From assembly GCA_031277615.1 (NCBI GenBank), contig JAITMC010000034.1, positions 247,179 through 311,178 of the forward strand: a stretch of DNA of 64,000 nucleotides. The letters run 5' to 3'. The position numbers and the translations under genes are program-made. Positions 43,690 through 53,279 of this stretch are shown here, one piece after another. The stretch is from Chryseobacterium sp. (GTDB lineage: Bacteria > Bacteroidota > Bacteroidia > Flavobacteriales > Weeksellaceae). Under the pieces are notes generated by a model. That model was given only the letters and a program-made list of their open reading frames with translations, searched no databases and had not been told where the DNA came from. Within the stretch, counting starts at the first letter, position 1, and the number at the start of each line of letters is the position of its first letter.

Positions 43690-44944
43690 ATGATTGTTCC
43701 TGCTGTTGCTCTTTTTCAAGTTTGATGAGGTTGGCAAGGTTTTTAATAACAGTATCATGTTTCTTTACAAATGGGTTCTCCTTATTCCAAACGTATCCGG
43801 CGAGTACAGCACAGATCTTTTTCTTAACGTCAGGATTTTCCGGCTGATGAAAAAACAGCTCCTGAAGATTTCCGGTATACCATTCCTTTACATAGGTGGT
43901 GAAAACATCTACCCCATATAAAATATAATCAGTATACTCAGTCTGCCAGTCGATTTTCTCTCCATTCAGCTGTCTTAAGGCCAGTTTTGCGGCCAGCATT
44001 CCGGATTCCGTTGCAAAAGCCATTCCCGATGAGAAAACAGGATCCAGAAACTCTGAAGCGTTTCCGGTAAGGGCAAAGCCATCACCATATAATTTTTTTA
44101 CAGAACAGGAATAATCTTTCAGATGTCTCGGTTCAAAAAGGAAGTCCACATCTCCGAAACGTTTCACATAATAATCGGAAAGGGAAATCGCTTTCCTTAA
44201 AGCTTCTGCAGTATCGCCGTTTTCAGAAAGCTTATCGATATATTCAGTGGGACCTACGATTCCCAGACTTGTATTTCCGTTAGAGAAAGGAATAACCCAA
44301 AGCCATACTTCCGTTTCTATAATATCAAAAGAAATTAATGTTCCTTCTTCACCTTCCTCTCTGTTGATATCTTTCACATGGGAGAAAATAGCAGAATGTG
44401 GAGACAGTTTTGAAGGTTTTTCAAGATCCAGCAGGCGCGGAAGAACACGGCCATAACCACTGGAATCGATCACAAATTTAGCGTGAATCTCTTTGGTTTC
44501 CCCATCTTTATTTTTTACTGTTGTCATAGAATCTGTTCCGTTGAACTCAATTCCGATGACTTCCGTTTCAAATTCCAGATCAATACCTTTGCTGATCACT
44601 TCCTGAGCCAGTGTATTATCAAAATCAGCTCTCGGTACCTGCCAGGTCCAGTCCCAGCCTTCCCCGAACTTATTGCTGAAATCAAAAATGCAGACCTCGT
44701 CACCACGAAGGAAACGCGCTCCCAGTTTTTTCTCGAAACCCATCTTATCCAATGCAGGGAAAAGACCGGCCTCATCAAAATGATCCATGACCCTCGGTAT
44801 CAGACTTTCGCCCACTACCAGTCTCGGGAACTTTGTCTTTTCGACAACTTTTACGCTGATATTGTTCTTCTTTAAGTATGAAGAAGATACGCATCCGGAA
44901 GGTCCAGCACCGATTACGAGAACATCAACAAATTCTTTGCTCAT
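43688..44944 (-). CDS. FAD-dependent oxidoreductase, halogenase-like
   Basis: A 418-residue flavoprotein of the flavin-dependent halogenase/geranylgeranyl-reductase superfamily. GAGPSG (12-17) binds FAD, FPRLVVGESLIP (39-50) is the family signature, WLWVIP at 214-219 matches the halogenase WxWxIP motif, and Lys73 in KKLGARF is a candidate catalytic lysine. Flexirubins can carry ring halogens or methyls, so ring chlorination is a plausible role. It is divergent from the tyrosine ammonia-lyase operon, sharing its control region. Confidence 0.75.
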   Translation of the reverse strand: MSKEFVDVLVIGAGPSGCVSSSYLKKNNISVKVVEKTKFPRLVVGESLIPRVMDHFDEAGLFPALDKMGFEKKLGARFLRGDEVCIFDFSNKFGEGWDWTWQVPRADFDNTLAQEVISKGIDLEFETEVIGIEFNGTDSMTTVKNKDGETKEIHAKFVIDSSGYGRVLPRLLDLEKPSKLSPHSAIFSHVKDINREEGEEGTLISFDIIETEVWLWVIPFSNGNTSLGIVGPTEYIDKLSENGDTAEALRKAISLSDYYVKRFGDVDFLFEPRHLKDYSCSVKKLYGDGFALTGNASEFLDPVFSSGMAFATESGMLAAKLALRQLNGEKIDWQTEYTDYILYGVDVFTTYVKEWYTGNLQELFFHQPENPDVKKKICAVLAGYVWNKENPFVKKHDTVIKNLANLIKLEKEQQQEQS

Positions 44945-44945
44945 C

Positions 44946-44981
44946 TTTGATTTTTTATTTTAATAATAACTTTTATCTTTG
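44946..44981 (+). promoter_or_regulatory. Promoter of the tyrosine ammonia-lyase operon
   Basis: TATCTTTG at 44974-44981 is a full -7 match; TTTG at 44946-44949 is 24 nt upstream, slightly long. The start would be near 44988, 55 nt before the ATG. Confidence 0.55.
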
Positions 44982-44984
44982 CCG

Positions 44985-45018
44985 CAAAATTAGTGACAAA
45001 TAATTAATATTTTACAAA
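44985..45018 (-). promoter_or_regulatory. Promoter of the halogenase-like gene
   Basis: On the minus strand TAATTTTG (44992 to 44985) and TTTG (45018 to 45015) are 22 nt apart. Its -7 element is only 3 bp from the -7 element of the opposing promoter. Confidence 0.6.
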
Positions 45019-45042
45019 ATTATCAACTATTACTTTTAATTG

Positions 45043-46563
45043 ATGAAAATAAATAACTTTTTACAACTGAAGGATTTTCAAAAGATCATTATTGAAAACG
45101 AAAAAATAGAACTGGACGGAGAGCTTTTAGACAGAGTGGAAACAAGTTTTCAGTTTTTAAAGGAATTTTCAAAAAATAAAGTAATATATGGAGTAAACAC
45201 GGGTTTCGGGCCTATGGCACAATTCAAGATCAGTGATGAAGATACCCACCAGCTTCAGTATAACCTTATCCGAAGCCATTCTTCAGGCATTGGAAATCCG
45301 TTGCCTGCACAGGAAGTAAAAGCCTGTATGCTGGCCAGGCTGAATACGCTTTCTCTGGGAAATTCAGGGGTACATCAGTCTGTGGTACATCTTCTTACGG
45401 AACTGATCAACCGGGATATTACTCCTCTGATCTTTGAACACGGAGGGGTAGGAGCAAGCGGCGACCTTGTACAGCTGGCACACCTTGCTTTAGTCCTGAT
45501 TGGTGAAGGAGAGGTTTTTTATAAAGGCGAAAGAAAACAGACGAAGGAAGTTTTTGAAACCGAAGGTCTGGAACCTGTGAAAGTAGAGATCCGCGAAGGT
45601 CTTGCTTTAATGAACGGAACGTCTGTCATGTCAGGAATAGGTATTGTAAATGCCTATAAAGCCAATCAGCTTACGGAAATCTCAATCCGGCTTTCCTGTG
45701 CCATTAATGAAATTGTACAGGCTTATGACGATCATCTTTCTGAAGCGCTGAACGGAACTAAAAAACACTACGGACAACAGAAAGTAGCCGAAAGAATGAG
45801 GGCTCATCTGGCAGACAGCCAACTGATCAGAAAAAGAGAAGACCACCTTTATACCCATTTTGAAGAGCAGGAAAAAGTATTCAAAGAAAAAGTTCAGGAA
45901 TATTATTCATTACGATGTGTTCCGCAGATTCTGGGACCTGTTCTGGATACCCTGGAATATACGGAAAACGTTCTTGAAAACGAGATCAATTCTGCCAACG
46001 ACAACCCGATCATTAATGTAGAAGATCAGCATGTATATCACGGAGGAAACTTCCACGGAGATTACATTTCTCTGGAAATGGACAAACTGAAAATTGTGGT
46101 GACCAAGCTGACGATGCTGGCAGAAAGGCAGTTGAACTATCTTCTGAACTCAAAAATCAACGAAATCTTGCCTCCTTTTGTAAATTTAGGTAAATTAGGG
46201 TTTAATTTCGGGATGCAGGGCGTTCAGTTTACCGCAACGTCTACTACCGCAGAAAGCCAGATGCTGTCGAATTCCATGTATGTACACAGTATTCCTAATA
46301 ATAATGACAATCAGGATATTGTAAGCATGGGAACCAATGCGGCGGTCATCTGCAGAAAAGTAATTGAAAATGCCTTTGAAGTACTGGCGATTGAAGCCAT
46401 TACCATTATTCAGGCTATTGAATATCTTGGGTTCCAGGATAAGATTTCGTCTTCTACCAAAGAACTTTATGACGAGATCAGAAAGATTATTCCGGCATTC
46501 TCCAGCGATATGGTGATGTATCCGTATCTGGAAGATGTGAAAAAATATTTAAAGACCATGTAA
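45043..46563 (+). CDS. Tyrosine ammonia-lyase (aromatic amino acid lyase of the pigment cluster)
   Basis: A 506-residue MIO-dependent lyase converting tyrosine to 4-coumarate and ammonia. The MIO triad Ala-Ser-Gly is at 138-140 (GGVGASGDLVQLAHLAL); the selectivity site reads RSHSSG (77-82), as in Flavobacterium johnsoniae TAL, which this protein resembles through most of its length (for example CVPQILGPVL and SANDNPII). TAL rather than histidine lyase is therefore the better call. ATG 45043 is preferred to the TTG three bases upstream. First gene of a plus-strand operon. Confidence 0.9.
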   Translation: MKINNFLQLKDFQKIIIENEKIELDGELLDRVETSFQFLKEFSKNKVIYGVNTGFGPMAQFKISDEDTHQLQYNLIRSHSSGIGNPLPAQEVKACMLARLNTLSLGNSGVHQSVVHLLTELINRDITPLIFEHGGVGASGDLVQLAHLALVLIGEGEVFYKGERKQTKEVFETEGLEPVKVEIREGLALMNGTSVMSGIGIVNAYKANQLTEISIRLSCAINEIVQAYDDHLSEALNGTKKHYGQQKVAERMRAHLADSQLIRKREDHLYTHFEEQEKVFKEKVQEYYSLRCVPQILGPVLDTLEYTENVLENEINSANDNPIINVEDQHVYHGGNFHGDYISLEMDKLKIVVTKLTMLAERQLNYLLNSKINEILPPFVNLGKLGFNFGMQGVQFTATSTTAESQMLSNSMYVHSIPNNNDNQDIVSMGTNAAVICRKVIENAFEVLAIEAITIIQAIEYLGFQDKISSSTKELYDEIRKIIPAFSSDMVMYPYLEDVKKYLKTM

Positions 46564-46640
46564 CTATCCGCGATAGTGAATTGTCAATAAACTAAGGATT
46601 AAAAAACAACTTAAAAAAACTAAAACTAAACAGCTAACAC

Positions 46641-47372
46641 ATGAAATGTGCAATTGTAACGGGCGGCTCCAGAGGTATCGGCAGGGCAGTCTGTCTGAAA
46701 CTGGCAGAAGAAAAAAACTATCATATACTGATTAACTATGCTTCCAATGAAGCAGCAGCTAAAGAAACTCTGGCAAAAGTCCGGGAGCTTGGGGCTACAG
46801 GAGAAATTCTGAAGTTTGATGTAGCCAGCGCTGACGAAACCCAAACCGTGCTTACAGAATGGCAGGAACGTAATCCTGACGCTTTGGTAGAAGTTATTGT
46901 GAACAATGCAGGAATTACCAGGGATGGGCTTTTCATGTGGATGCAGAATGATGACTGGACGAGCGTGATCAATACCAGTCTGAACGGATTTTTTAATGTA
47001 ACCAACTTTTTCATCCAGAAACTGCTTCGTAACAAATACGGAAGAATCATCAATATGGTATCTGTTTCGGGAGTAAAAGGAACAGCCGGGCAAACGAATT
47101 ATTCTGCGGCAAAAGGCGCTTTGGTAGGAGCTACAAAAGCACTGGCCCAGGAAGTTGCCAAGAGAAATATTACGGTAAATGCAGTGGCTCCGGGATTCAT
47201 CAGAACAGATATGACCCAGGATTTCAACGAAGAAGAGCTTAAAGCAATGATTCCTGCCAACAGATTCGGCGAAGCGGATGAAGTGGCAGATCTGGTAGCC
47301 TTCCTGGCATCAAGGAAAGCTTCTTATATCACAGGAGAAGTAGTGAACATCAACGGGGGGATTTACTCATAA
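46641..47372 (+). CDS. 3-oxoacyl-ACP reductase (FabG-like) of the pigment cluster
   Basis: A 243-residue short-chain dehydrogenase: TGGSRGIG (7-14) binds NADPH, NNAG at 88-91, catalytic Ser in the 141-143 region, Tyr154 and Lys158 in YSAAK. It would reduce the keto group after each extension. Equivalent to ApeQ in aryl-polyene loci. Confidence 0.9.
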   Translation: MKCAIVTGGSRGIGRAVCLKLAEEKNYHILINYASNEAAAKETLAKVRELGATGEILKFDVASADETQTVLTEWQERNPDALVEVIVNNAGITRDGLFMWMQNDDWTSVINTSLNGFFNVTNFFIQKLLRNKYGRIINMVSVSGVKGTAGQTNYSAAKGALVGATKALAQEVAKRNITVNAVAPGFIRTDMTQDFNEEELKAMIPANRFGEADEVADLVAFLASRKASYITGEVVNINGGIYS

Positions 47373-47465
47373 ATAACGTAACCAATATAATAAAGTATCA
47401 ATTGATGTTTCATCGTAAAGATGAGGACATTGTCAGAATGATACATTGTTAAATTAATATAGCAA

Positions 47466-48686
47466 ATGGAAAATAGGGTTGTAATTACCGGAATGGGAAT
47501 TTATTCTTGCATCGGGACCTCTTTGGAAGAAGTCAGAGAATCCCTATATCAAGGACGATCCGGTATTGCTTTAGTACAGGAAAGAAAAGAATTCGGATTC
47601 AGATCAGGCCTTACGGGAGTGGTTCCGAAACCGGATCTTAAAAACCTTCTCAACAGACGCCAGCGCGTAAGTATGGGCGAGGAAAGCGAATATGCTTACC
47701 TGGCAACAGTAGATGCTTTACAGCAGGCAGGCATCAGCCAGGAATTTCTGGATGCCCATGAAGTGGGTATTTTATACGGAAACGACAGTGTTTCTCAGGC
47801 AGTAGTTGAATCTATTGATATTGCCAGAGAAAAAAAAGATACTACATTGATGGGGTCGGGAGCGATCTTCAAATCAATGAATTCTACGGTAACGATGAAC
47901 CTTTCAACCATATTCAGGCTGAAGGGGATCAATCTTACCATCAGTGCAGCCTGTGCCAGCGGTTCCCATTCTCTGGGGCTTGCTTACATGATGATTAAAA
48001 ACGGTTTTCAGGAAATGATCATTTGTGGAGGCGCACAGGAAACCAACAAATATTCTATGGCCAGTTTTGACGGTCTGGGAGTATTTTCCGTAAGAGAAGA
48101 TGAGCCTACCAGGGCATCAAGGCCTTTTGATACCGCAAGAGATGGTCTTATCCCAAGTGGAGGAGCGGCTTCTCTGGTGGTGGAGAGTCTGGAATCGGCA
48201 CAAAGAAGGGGAGCACCCATCATCGCAGAGATCATCGGATACGGATTTTCTTCCAATGGCGGACATATTTCAACCCCGAATGTAGATGGCCCAGCTCTGG
48301 CAATGGACAGAGCTTTGAAACAATCAGGATTAAAACCTGAAGATATCGATTACATCAATGCCCATGCTACCTCCACTCCAATCGGAGATGCCAATGAAGC
48401 AAAGGCTATTTTTGAGATCTTTGGAGGAGAAGTGCCGGTAAGTTCTACCAAGTCTATGACCGGTCATGAATGCTGGATGGCTGGTGCCAGTGAAGTTATT
48501 TACTCTATTCTGATGATGCAGAACAGTTTCGTTGCCCCGAATATCAATCTGGAAAACCCTGACGATGAGGCACAAAAGATAAATTTAGTCGCAAAAACGA
48601 AAAATCAAAAAATTGATGTATTTTTGTCGAATTCTTTCGGATTTGGGGGAACCAACTCCGCGCTTATCGTAAAAAAATTTGATTAA
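47466..48686 (+). CDS. Beta-ketoacyl-ACP synthase (complete active site)
   Basis: A 406-residue KAS I/II enzyme. Cys163 in SAACASGSHS, His in NAHATSTPIGD and His in STKSMTGHECW form the Cys-His-His triad, so it should condense malonyl-ACP. It most resembles the stand-alone KS (ApeR type) of aryl-polyene loci. It ends 4 bp before the ACP gene. Confidence 0.88.
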   Translation: MENRVVITGMGIYSCIGTSLEEVRESLYQGRSGIALVQERKEFGFRSGLTGVVPKPDLKNLLNRRQRVSMGEESEYAYLATVDALQQAGISQEFLDAHEVGILYGNDSVSQAVVESIDIAREKKDTTLMGSGAIFKSMNSTVTMNLSTIFRLKGINLTISAACASGSHSLGLAYMMIKNGFQEMIICGGAQETNKYSMASFDGLGVFSVREDEPTRASRPFDTARDGLIPSGGAASLVVESLESAQRRGAPIIAEIIGYGFSSNGGHISTPNVDGPALAMDRALKQSGLKPEDIDYINAHATSTPIGDANEAKAIFEIFGGEVPVSSTKSMTGHECWMAGASEVIYSILMMQNSFVAPNINLENPDDEAQKINLVAKTKNQKIDVFLSNSFGFGGTNSALIVKKFD

Positions 48687-48690
48687 AAAC

Positions 48691-48945
48691 ATGGAAAGGG
48701 AAAAAATTGTTGCCATCGTTAATGATTTCTTAGTTAATGAATTTGAAGTGGATGGTGATGAGATCAGCAATGATGCCAACCTTAAAAGCACCCTGGGCTT
48801 AGACAGTCTGGATTATATTGATATGGTTGTGGTTATTGAATCTAATTTCGGAGTGAAATTAGGAGAAGCAGACTTTAAGAAAATGGTCACCTTTGACGAT
48901 TTCTACACCACAATAGAAAATAAGATCGCTGAAAAAAACGCGTAA
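48691..48945 (+). CDS. Acyl carrier protein
   Basis: An 84-residue ACP with the phosphopantetheine serine in LGLDSLDYIDM (about 38). It is the carrier used by the neighbouring KS and KR. Start at ATG 48691, 4 bp after the KS stop. Confidence 0.92.
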   Translation: MEREKIVAIVNDFLVNEFEVDGDEISNDANLKSTLGLDSLDYIDMVVVIESNFGVKLGEADFKKMVTFDDFYTTIENKIAEKNA

Positions 48946-48991
48946 TTATCGATTGAATCTTTATTCTTTAAAAAAATGTACCATACAATAA

Positions 48992-49029
48992 TGTAGCAGT
49001 GTACCCATGAAAAATGGTATACTGCTATA
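48992..49029 (+). repeat. Intercistronic hairpin after the ACP gene
   Basis: TGTAGCAGTGTACC pairs with GGTATACTGCTATA (14 bp, two G-U on the plus strand) around a 10-nt loop. There is no T-run. It may slow or protect the message between ACP and acyltransferase. Confidence 0.5.
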
Positions 49030-49045
49030 TTGGTAAATAACAGCT

Positions 49046-49930
49046 ATGAACAAATGGAAAGGTAAATCTAAAGGAACCATAACCGGATACAGAATATTCG
49101 TCTGGTGTATTAGAAATATCGGAATCCGGAGTTCATATTTTGTGCTTTATTTTGTTGCTTCCTATTACTTTCTGTTTCTGAACAGGAGCAACCGCTATAT
49201 CTTTTATTATTTTCAGAAGAGACTCCACTACGGATACTGGAAGGCCAAACTTTCCGTGTTCAGAAGCTATTTTGTTTTTGGAAAGGTTCTGATCGATAAA
49301 ACGGCTATTTCTGCCGGATTAAGGGAAAAGTACACCTATGAATTTGACGGAATAGAGAACCTCCGGAATCTTCTGGACCAGAAGAAAGGCGGAGTCCTCA
49401 TCAGTGCCCACATCGGAAATTTTGAAATTGCCGAACACTTTTTTGCCGATATCGATTTCGACTGTCAGATCAATCTGGTGACGACCGACCAGGAGGTAAC
49501 CGTTATTAAAGAGTATCTGGAAACCGTTGCCGTAAAAAAGAGCAATATCAAATTCATTTATGTGAAAGAGGATATGTCGCATATCTTCGACATCAATCAG
49601 GCCTTATCAAACAATGAGCTGATCTGTTTTACCGGAGACCGCTATTTTGAAGGTTCCAAATTTCTGGAGGCCGATCTGTTGGGGAAAAGTGCAAAATTTC
49701 CGGCGGGTCCTTTTCTTATCGCTTCCCGTCTTGGTGTTCCGGTGGTGTATGTGTATGTGATGAAAGAAAAAAATCTTCACTATCACCTGTATGCCAGAGT
49801 GGCTCAGAATATTAAAAACCGTGATTCTCAGGGGCTTCTCAATTCTTATGTGCAGAATCTGGAATCTATGATTACGAAATATCCGCTTCAATGGTTCAAT
49901 TATTTTGATTTTTGGGATGATATTGATTAA
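49046..49930 (+). CDS. Lysophospholipid/lipid A-type acyltransferase (LPLAT, LpxL-like)
   Basis: A 294-residue membrane-associated acyltransferase with TM at about 28-46 and the HxxxxD/E catalytic motif as H122-IGNF-E127 (SAHIGNFEIAEHF). Later GDRYFEG, FPAGPFLIA and PLQWFNYFDFW are typical. In the pigment operon it may esterify the polyene acyl chain onto an acceptor (ApeK/ApeJ-type step); the acceptor is unknown. Confidence 0.85.
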   Translation: MNKWKGKSKGTITGYRIFVWCIRNIGIRSSYFVLYFVASYYFLFLNRSNRYIFYYFQKRLHYGYWKAKLSVFRSYFVFGKVLIDKTAISAGLREKYTYEFDGIENLRNLLDQKKGGVLISAHIGNFEIAEHFFADIDFDCQINLVTTDQEVTVIKEYLETVAVKKSNIKFIYVKEDMSHIFDINQALSNNELICFTGDRYFEGSKFLEADLLGKSAKFPAGPFLIASRLGVPVVYVYVMKEKNLHYHLYARVAQNIKNRDSQGLLNSYVQNLESMITKYPLQWFNYFDFWDDID

Positions 49931-50074
49931 TTTTTCTAATTTTATCCCCGAAAACTAAATAACAGAACTCAAATCATTTGGAAAACCGGATTCTGAGAAA
50001 AATAAAGATTAAAATTATTTCCCGATTCCTTATTCTGAATTTTTTTAAATTTAAAAGCACACAACTTTTCTCCT

Positions 50075-51607
50075 TTGAAAAAAGAATACGACATACTTGT
50101 GATCGGCAGCGGATTGGGAGGTCTTGTTTCGGCTCTTATTTTGGCGAAAGAAGGCCTGAAAGTGTGTGTGCTCGAAAAAAATAACCAATATGGAGGAAAT
50201 CTTCAGACTTTTTCGAGAGATAAGCTGATCTTTGATACGGGGGTTCATTATCTGGGCGGACTCTCAAAAGGGCAGAACCTTCATCAGTTTTTCTCATATC
50301 TGGAGATCATGGAGGACCTGGAGCTTCGTCAGATGGATGAGGACGGCTATGACAGAATAAGCTTTGGAAATGAAGAGATTGAATATCCTCACGCACAGGG
50401 CTACGAAAACTTTATCGAACAGCTTACCGCTCATTTTCCCGGTGAAAAAGAAAATCTTGAAAACTATTGTGAAGAAATTCAATATGTCTGCGGACAGTTC
50501 CCAAGGTATCATGTCGTAGGAAAAGACAGTTATAATGAAGAGATTCTCCATCTCAATACCAAAAGGTTCATAGAATCTGTAACGCAGAATAAGAAATTGC
50601 AGTCTGTACTGCTGGGATCCAATTTTTTATATGCCGGTGATTCCGAGAACATCCCGTTTTATGTACATGCCCTTACGGTCAACTCTTATATCCAGAGTGC
50701 TTATAAATGTGTAAAAGGAGGAAGCCAGATCTCAAAACTGCTGATCAGGAAACTCCGTCAGTATGGGGCTGAGGTTCATAAACATGCTGAGGTTTCTGCA
50801 TTCGTTTTCAGTGAAAATGATCTTTTAACTTCAGTGAAAACCAGAAACGGGAATGAATATTTGGCAAAAAAATTCATCTCCAATATTGAAATACGCTCTG
50901 CTATACGGCTTATAGGAGAAGAAAGGCTGAAAAAGTCCTTTCTAAACAGAGTCATGAGCTGGCAGCCTGTGTCTTCATGTTTCAGTATTTATCTGGTCCT
51001 GAAACCGGGTTCTGTACCGAATTTCAATTATAACCTGTATCATTACAATTCTGAAGAACAGGTCTGGAATGCCTCCCGGTATCAGAAAGAATACTGGCCG
51101 GAGACCTATATGCTTTCCTCTACGCCTTCAAAGCTCCATCCTGAATATGCCGAAAGCCTTACGGCAATCTCCTATATGGATTTTGATGAGGTGAAAGGGT
51201 GGGAGAAAACAGTAAATACCGTGGCAGATGAACATGAGCGCGGAAATTCCTATGAACAGTTCAAGCTGGGAAAAGCAGAAAGAATGATTGAAGCTCTGGA
51301 AAGAAAGATTCCCAACCTCAGAAATGCCATAAAGAGTGTATATACCTCTTCGCCGCTTTCCTACCGTGATTATATCGGCAGTTTTGAAGGAAATATGTAC
51401 GGATATATGAAAAGCTCCGATAATCCGTTAAAAACAATGGTTTCCCCAAGAACGAAAATCGATAACCTGTTCCTGACCGGGCAGTCTGTGAATATGCACG
51501 GAATTCTTGGAGTTACAATAGGCGCTTTCAATACCTGTGCAGAAATTCTGGGAAAGGAACATCTGGATGAACGGCTGAACCAAATGATTAAGGACCATGA
51601 AAAATAA
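50075..51607 (+). CDS. NAD(P)/FAD-dependent oxidoreductase (phytoene-desaturase-like)
   Basis: A 510-residue flavoprotein with the N-terminal dinucleotide motif VIGSGLGGLVSALILAKEG (8-26) and FDTGVHYLGG (about 52-61), and the C-terminal TGQSVNMHGILGV segment typical of CrtI/all-trans-retinol saturase relatives. It may dehydrogenate or isomerise the polyene. The start is TTG at 50075; no ATG fits the frame. It overlaps the C45 gene by 11 bp. Confidence 0.8.
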   Translation: MKKEYDILVIGSGLGGLVSALILAKEGLKVCVLEKNNQYGGNLQTFSRDKLIFDTGVHYLGGLSKGQNLHQFFSYLEIMEDLELRQMDEDGYDRISFGNEEIEYPHAQGYENFIEQLTAHFPGEKENLENYCEEIQYVCGQFPRYHVVGKDSYNEEILHLNTKRFIESVTQNKKLQSVLLGSNFLYAGDSENIPFYVHALTVNSYIQSAYKCVKGGSQISKLLIRKLRQYGAEVHKHAEVSAFVFSENDLLTSVKTRNGNEYLAKKFISNIEIRSAIRLIGEERLKKSFLNRVMSWQPVSSCFSIYLVLKPGSVPNFNYNLYHYNSEEQVWNASRYQKEYWPETYMLSSTPSKLHPEYAESLTAISYMDFDEVKGWEKTVNTVADEHERGNSYEQFKLGKAERMIEALERKIPNLRNAIKSVYTSSPLSYRDYIGSFEGNMYGYMKSSDNPLKTMVSPRTKIDNLFLTGQSVNMHGILGVTIGAFNTCAEILGKEHLDERLNQMIKDHEK

Positions 51608-53279
51608 TAACAGACTCTCTGCCCTATATCTGGGAATTTATCTGATTCTCGTCCTTAGCCTTGTTTCATGCGGGGTTTCAAAATCTGTCCGCCATATTCC
51701 TGATATCAGTCGCTATTCCCTGGAAACTCCAAAGGTTGATCAAATCAATGATTCAACATTCAGCTTTAACCGTAATTATCTGACAAAGAATAAACAGCAG
51801 CTGTGGGAACTGTATATCAAAGGAAATCCGTTACAGCTGGGCTATAATAACGGCGCTTTGGCCCAGGGACTGATGCAGCGTCAGGAAGAGATCTTTTTTT
51901 CCAAAGTGGAAGGATTTGTTCCGTCAAAATTTAAGCAAAAACTGCTGCGCGGATTTCTCAAGTGGTACAACCGGAAAATGTACCTCAATGTAAGAGAAGA
52001 TTATCAGGCGGAACTGTATGGCCTGTCACAATACTCATCGGACAAATACAACTTTATTGCTCCGAAATATCTTAGAAATTTGTACCTCCACGGTGCTCAT
52101 GACATCGGGCATGCATTACAGGATCTGGCAATGGTGGGCTGTTCCTCTCTGGCGGTATGGAATGAAAATACGGAAGACGGGGACCTGCTGATCGGAAGAA
52201 ATTTTGATTTCTACGTAGGTGAAGATTTCGCTGAAAATAAACTGATAGAATTCGTAGAACCAGAAAACGGAATTCCCTATATGTCGGTGAGCTGGCCGGG
52301 AATGATCGGTGTGGTTTCCGGAATGAATAAAGAAGGGATTACGGTAACCATCAATGCCGGGAAATCTAAAATTCCGCTAACGGCCAAAACCCCGATTTCC
52401 TTTGTGACCAGGGAGATCCTTCAGTACGCAAAAAATATTGATGAAGCCATTGCTATAGCTCGGAAAAGAAAAGTATTCGTCTCAGAATCTATCCTTGTGG
52501 GGAGTGCTCATGATAAAAAAGCCGTGATTATTGAAGTTTCACCGAAAAACTTCGGTGTTTATAAAGTCGAGAATACAAGTCAGCTGGTATGTACCAATCA
52601 TTTCCAGTCTGATGCCTATAAAGAGGATAAAAGAAATCAGAAACAGATTCTGGAAAGCCATTCGGAATACCGGTATGAAAAGCTTCAGGAGCTGCTTCAG
52701 GAAAATAAAAAGCTGAATCCTGAAAAAATGGCCGCCATTTTAAGAGACCGTTCAGGATTAAAACATGAAAAGATCGGGTACGGTAACGAAAAGGCGCTTA
52801 ATCAGCTGTTGGCCCATCATGCCGTGATTTTTTCACCGGAAAAAAAACGGGTATGGGTTTCTTCCAATCCTTATCAGCTGGGAGAGTTTGTCTGTTATGA
52901 CCTCAATGAAATCTTTTCAGGAAAGAATATTGCAGAAAGTCTGAAAGCAAGGACTGAACTGAATATTGCCAGAGATCCTTTTGCAGATTCTGAAGACTTT
53001 GAAGACTATGAGAAATATAAACTGATGAGTACAGAGATCAATAAGGCTGCGGACAGCGATGATATCCTGCTTACCGATGACTTTATCTCCTATTATCAGT
53101 CCCTGAATCCTGATTTCTGGCTGGTATATTATCTGAGCGGGAAGTATTATTTCAGCAAAAAAGAATATGCAAAAGCCAAAACAGCTTTTGAACAGGCGCT
53201 GACCAAAGAAATCACAACGGTACCGGACCGTGAAAATGTAGAAAAATACCTGAAAAAAACGTTAAAAAAATTACAATGA
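51597..53279 (+). CDS. C45-family Ntn-hydrolase lipoprotein with C-terminal TPR
   Basis: A 560-residue protein: lipobox with Cys25 (SLVSCG), a long N-terminal part with YNNGALAQG, then the C45 (penicillin acyltransferase-like) core with putative nucleophile Cys182 in MVGCSSLAVWN, GRNFDFYV, GVVSGMNKEGITVTINAG and SILVGSAHD. A TPR-like repeat lies at about 500-560. Members can be hydrolases or acyl transferases. As a lipoprotein in a flexirubin locus, it could form the ester with the dialkylresorcinol outside the cytoplasm; that is inference. Confidence 0.8.
   Translation: MKNNNRLSALYLGIYLILVLSLVSCGVSKSVRHIPDISRYSLETPKVDQINDSTFSFNRNYLTKNKQQLWELYIKGNPLQLGYNNGALAQGLMQRQEEIFFSKVEGFVPSKFKQKLLRGFLKWYNRKMYLNVREDYQAELYGLSQYSSDKYNFIAPKYLRNLYLHGAHDIGHALQDLAMVGCSSLAVWNENTEDGDLLIGRNFDFYVGEDFAENKLIEFVEPENGIPYMSVSWPGMIGVVSGMNKEGITVTINAGKSKIPLTAKTPISFVTREILQYAKNIDEAIAIARKRKVFVSESILVGSAHDKKAVIIEVSPKNFGVYKVENTSQLVCTNHFQSDAYKEDKRNQKQILESHSEYRYEKLQELLQENKKLNPEKMAAILRDRSGLKHEKIGYGNEKALNQLLAHHAVIFSPEKKRVWVSSNPYQLGEFVCYDLNEIFSGKNIAESLKARTELNIARDPFADSEDFEDYEKYKLMSTEINKAADSDDILLTDDFISYYQSLNPDFWLVYYLSGKYYFSKKEYAKAKTAFEQALTKEITTVPDRENVEKYLKKTLKKLQ

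Noticed and set aside
49978-50184. Open frame starting TTG between the acyltransferase and FAD enzyme
   Set aside because: It runs into the well-supported flavoprotein gene in another frame, and its product is low-complexity Lys/Phe/Arg.
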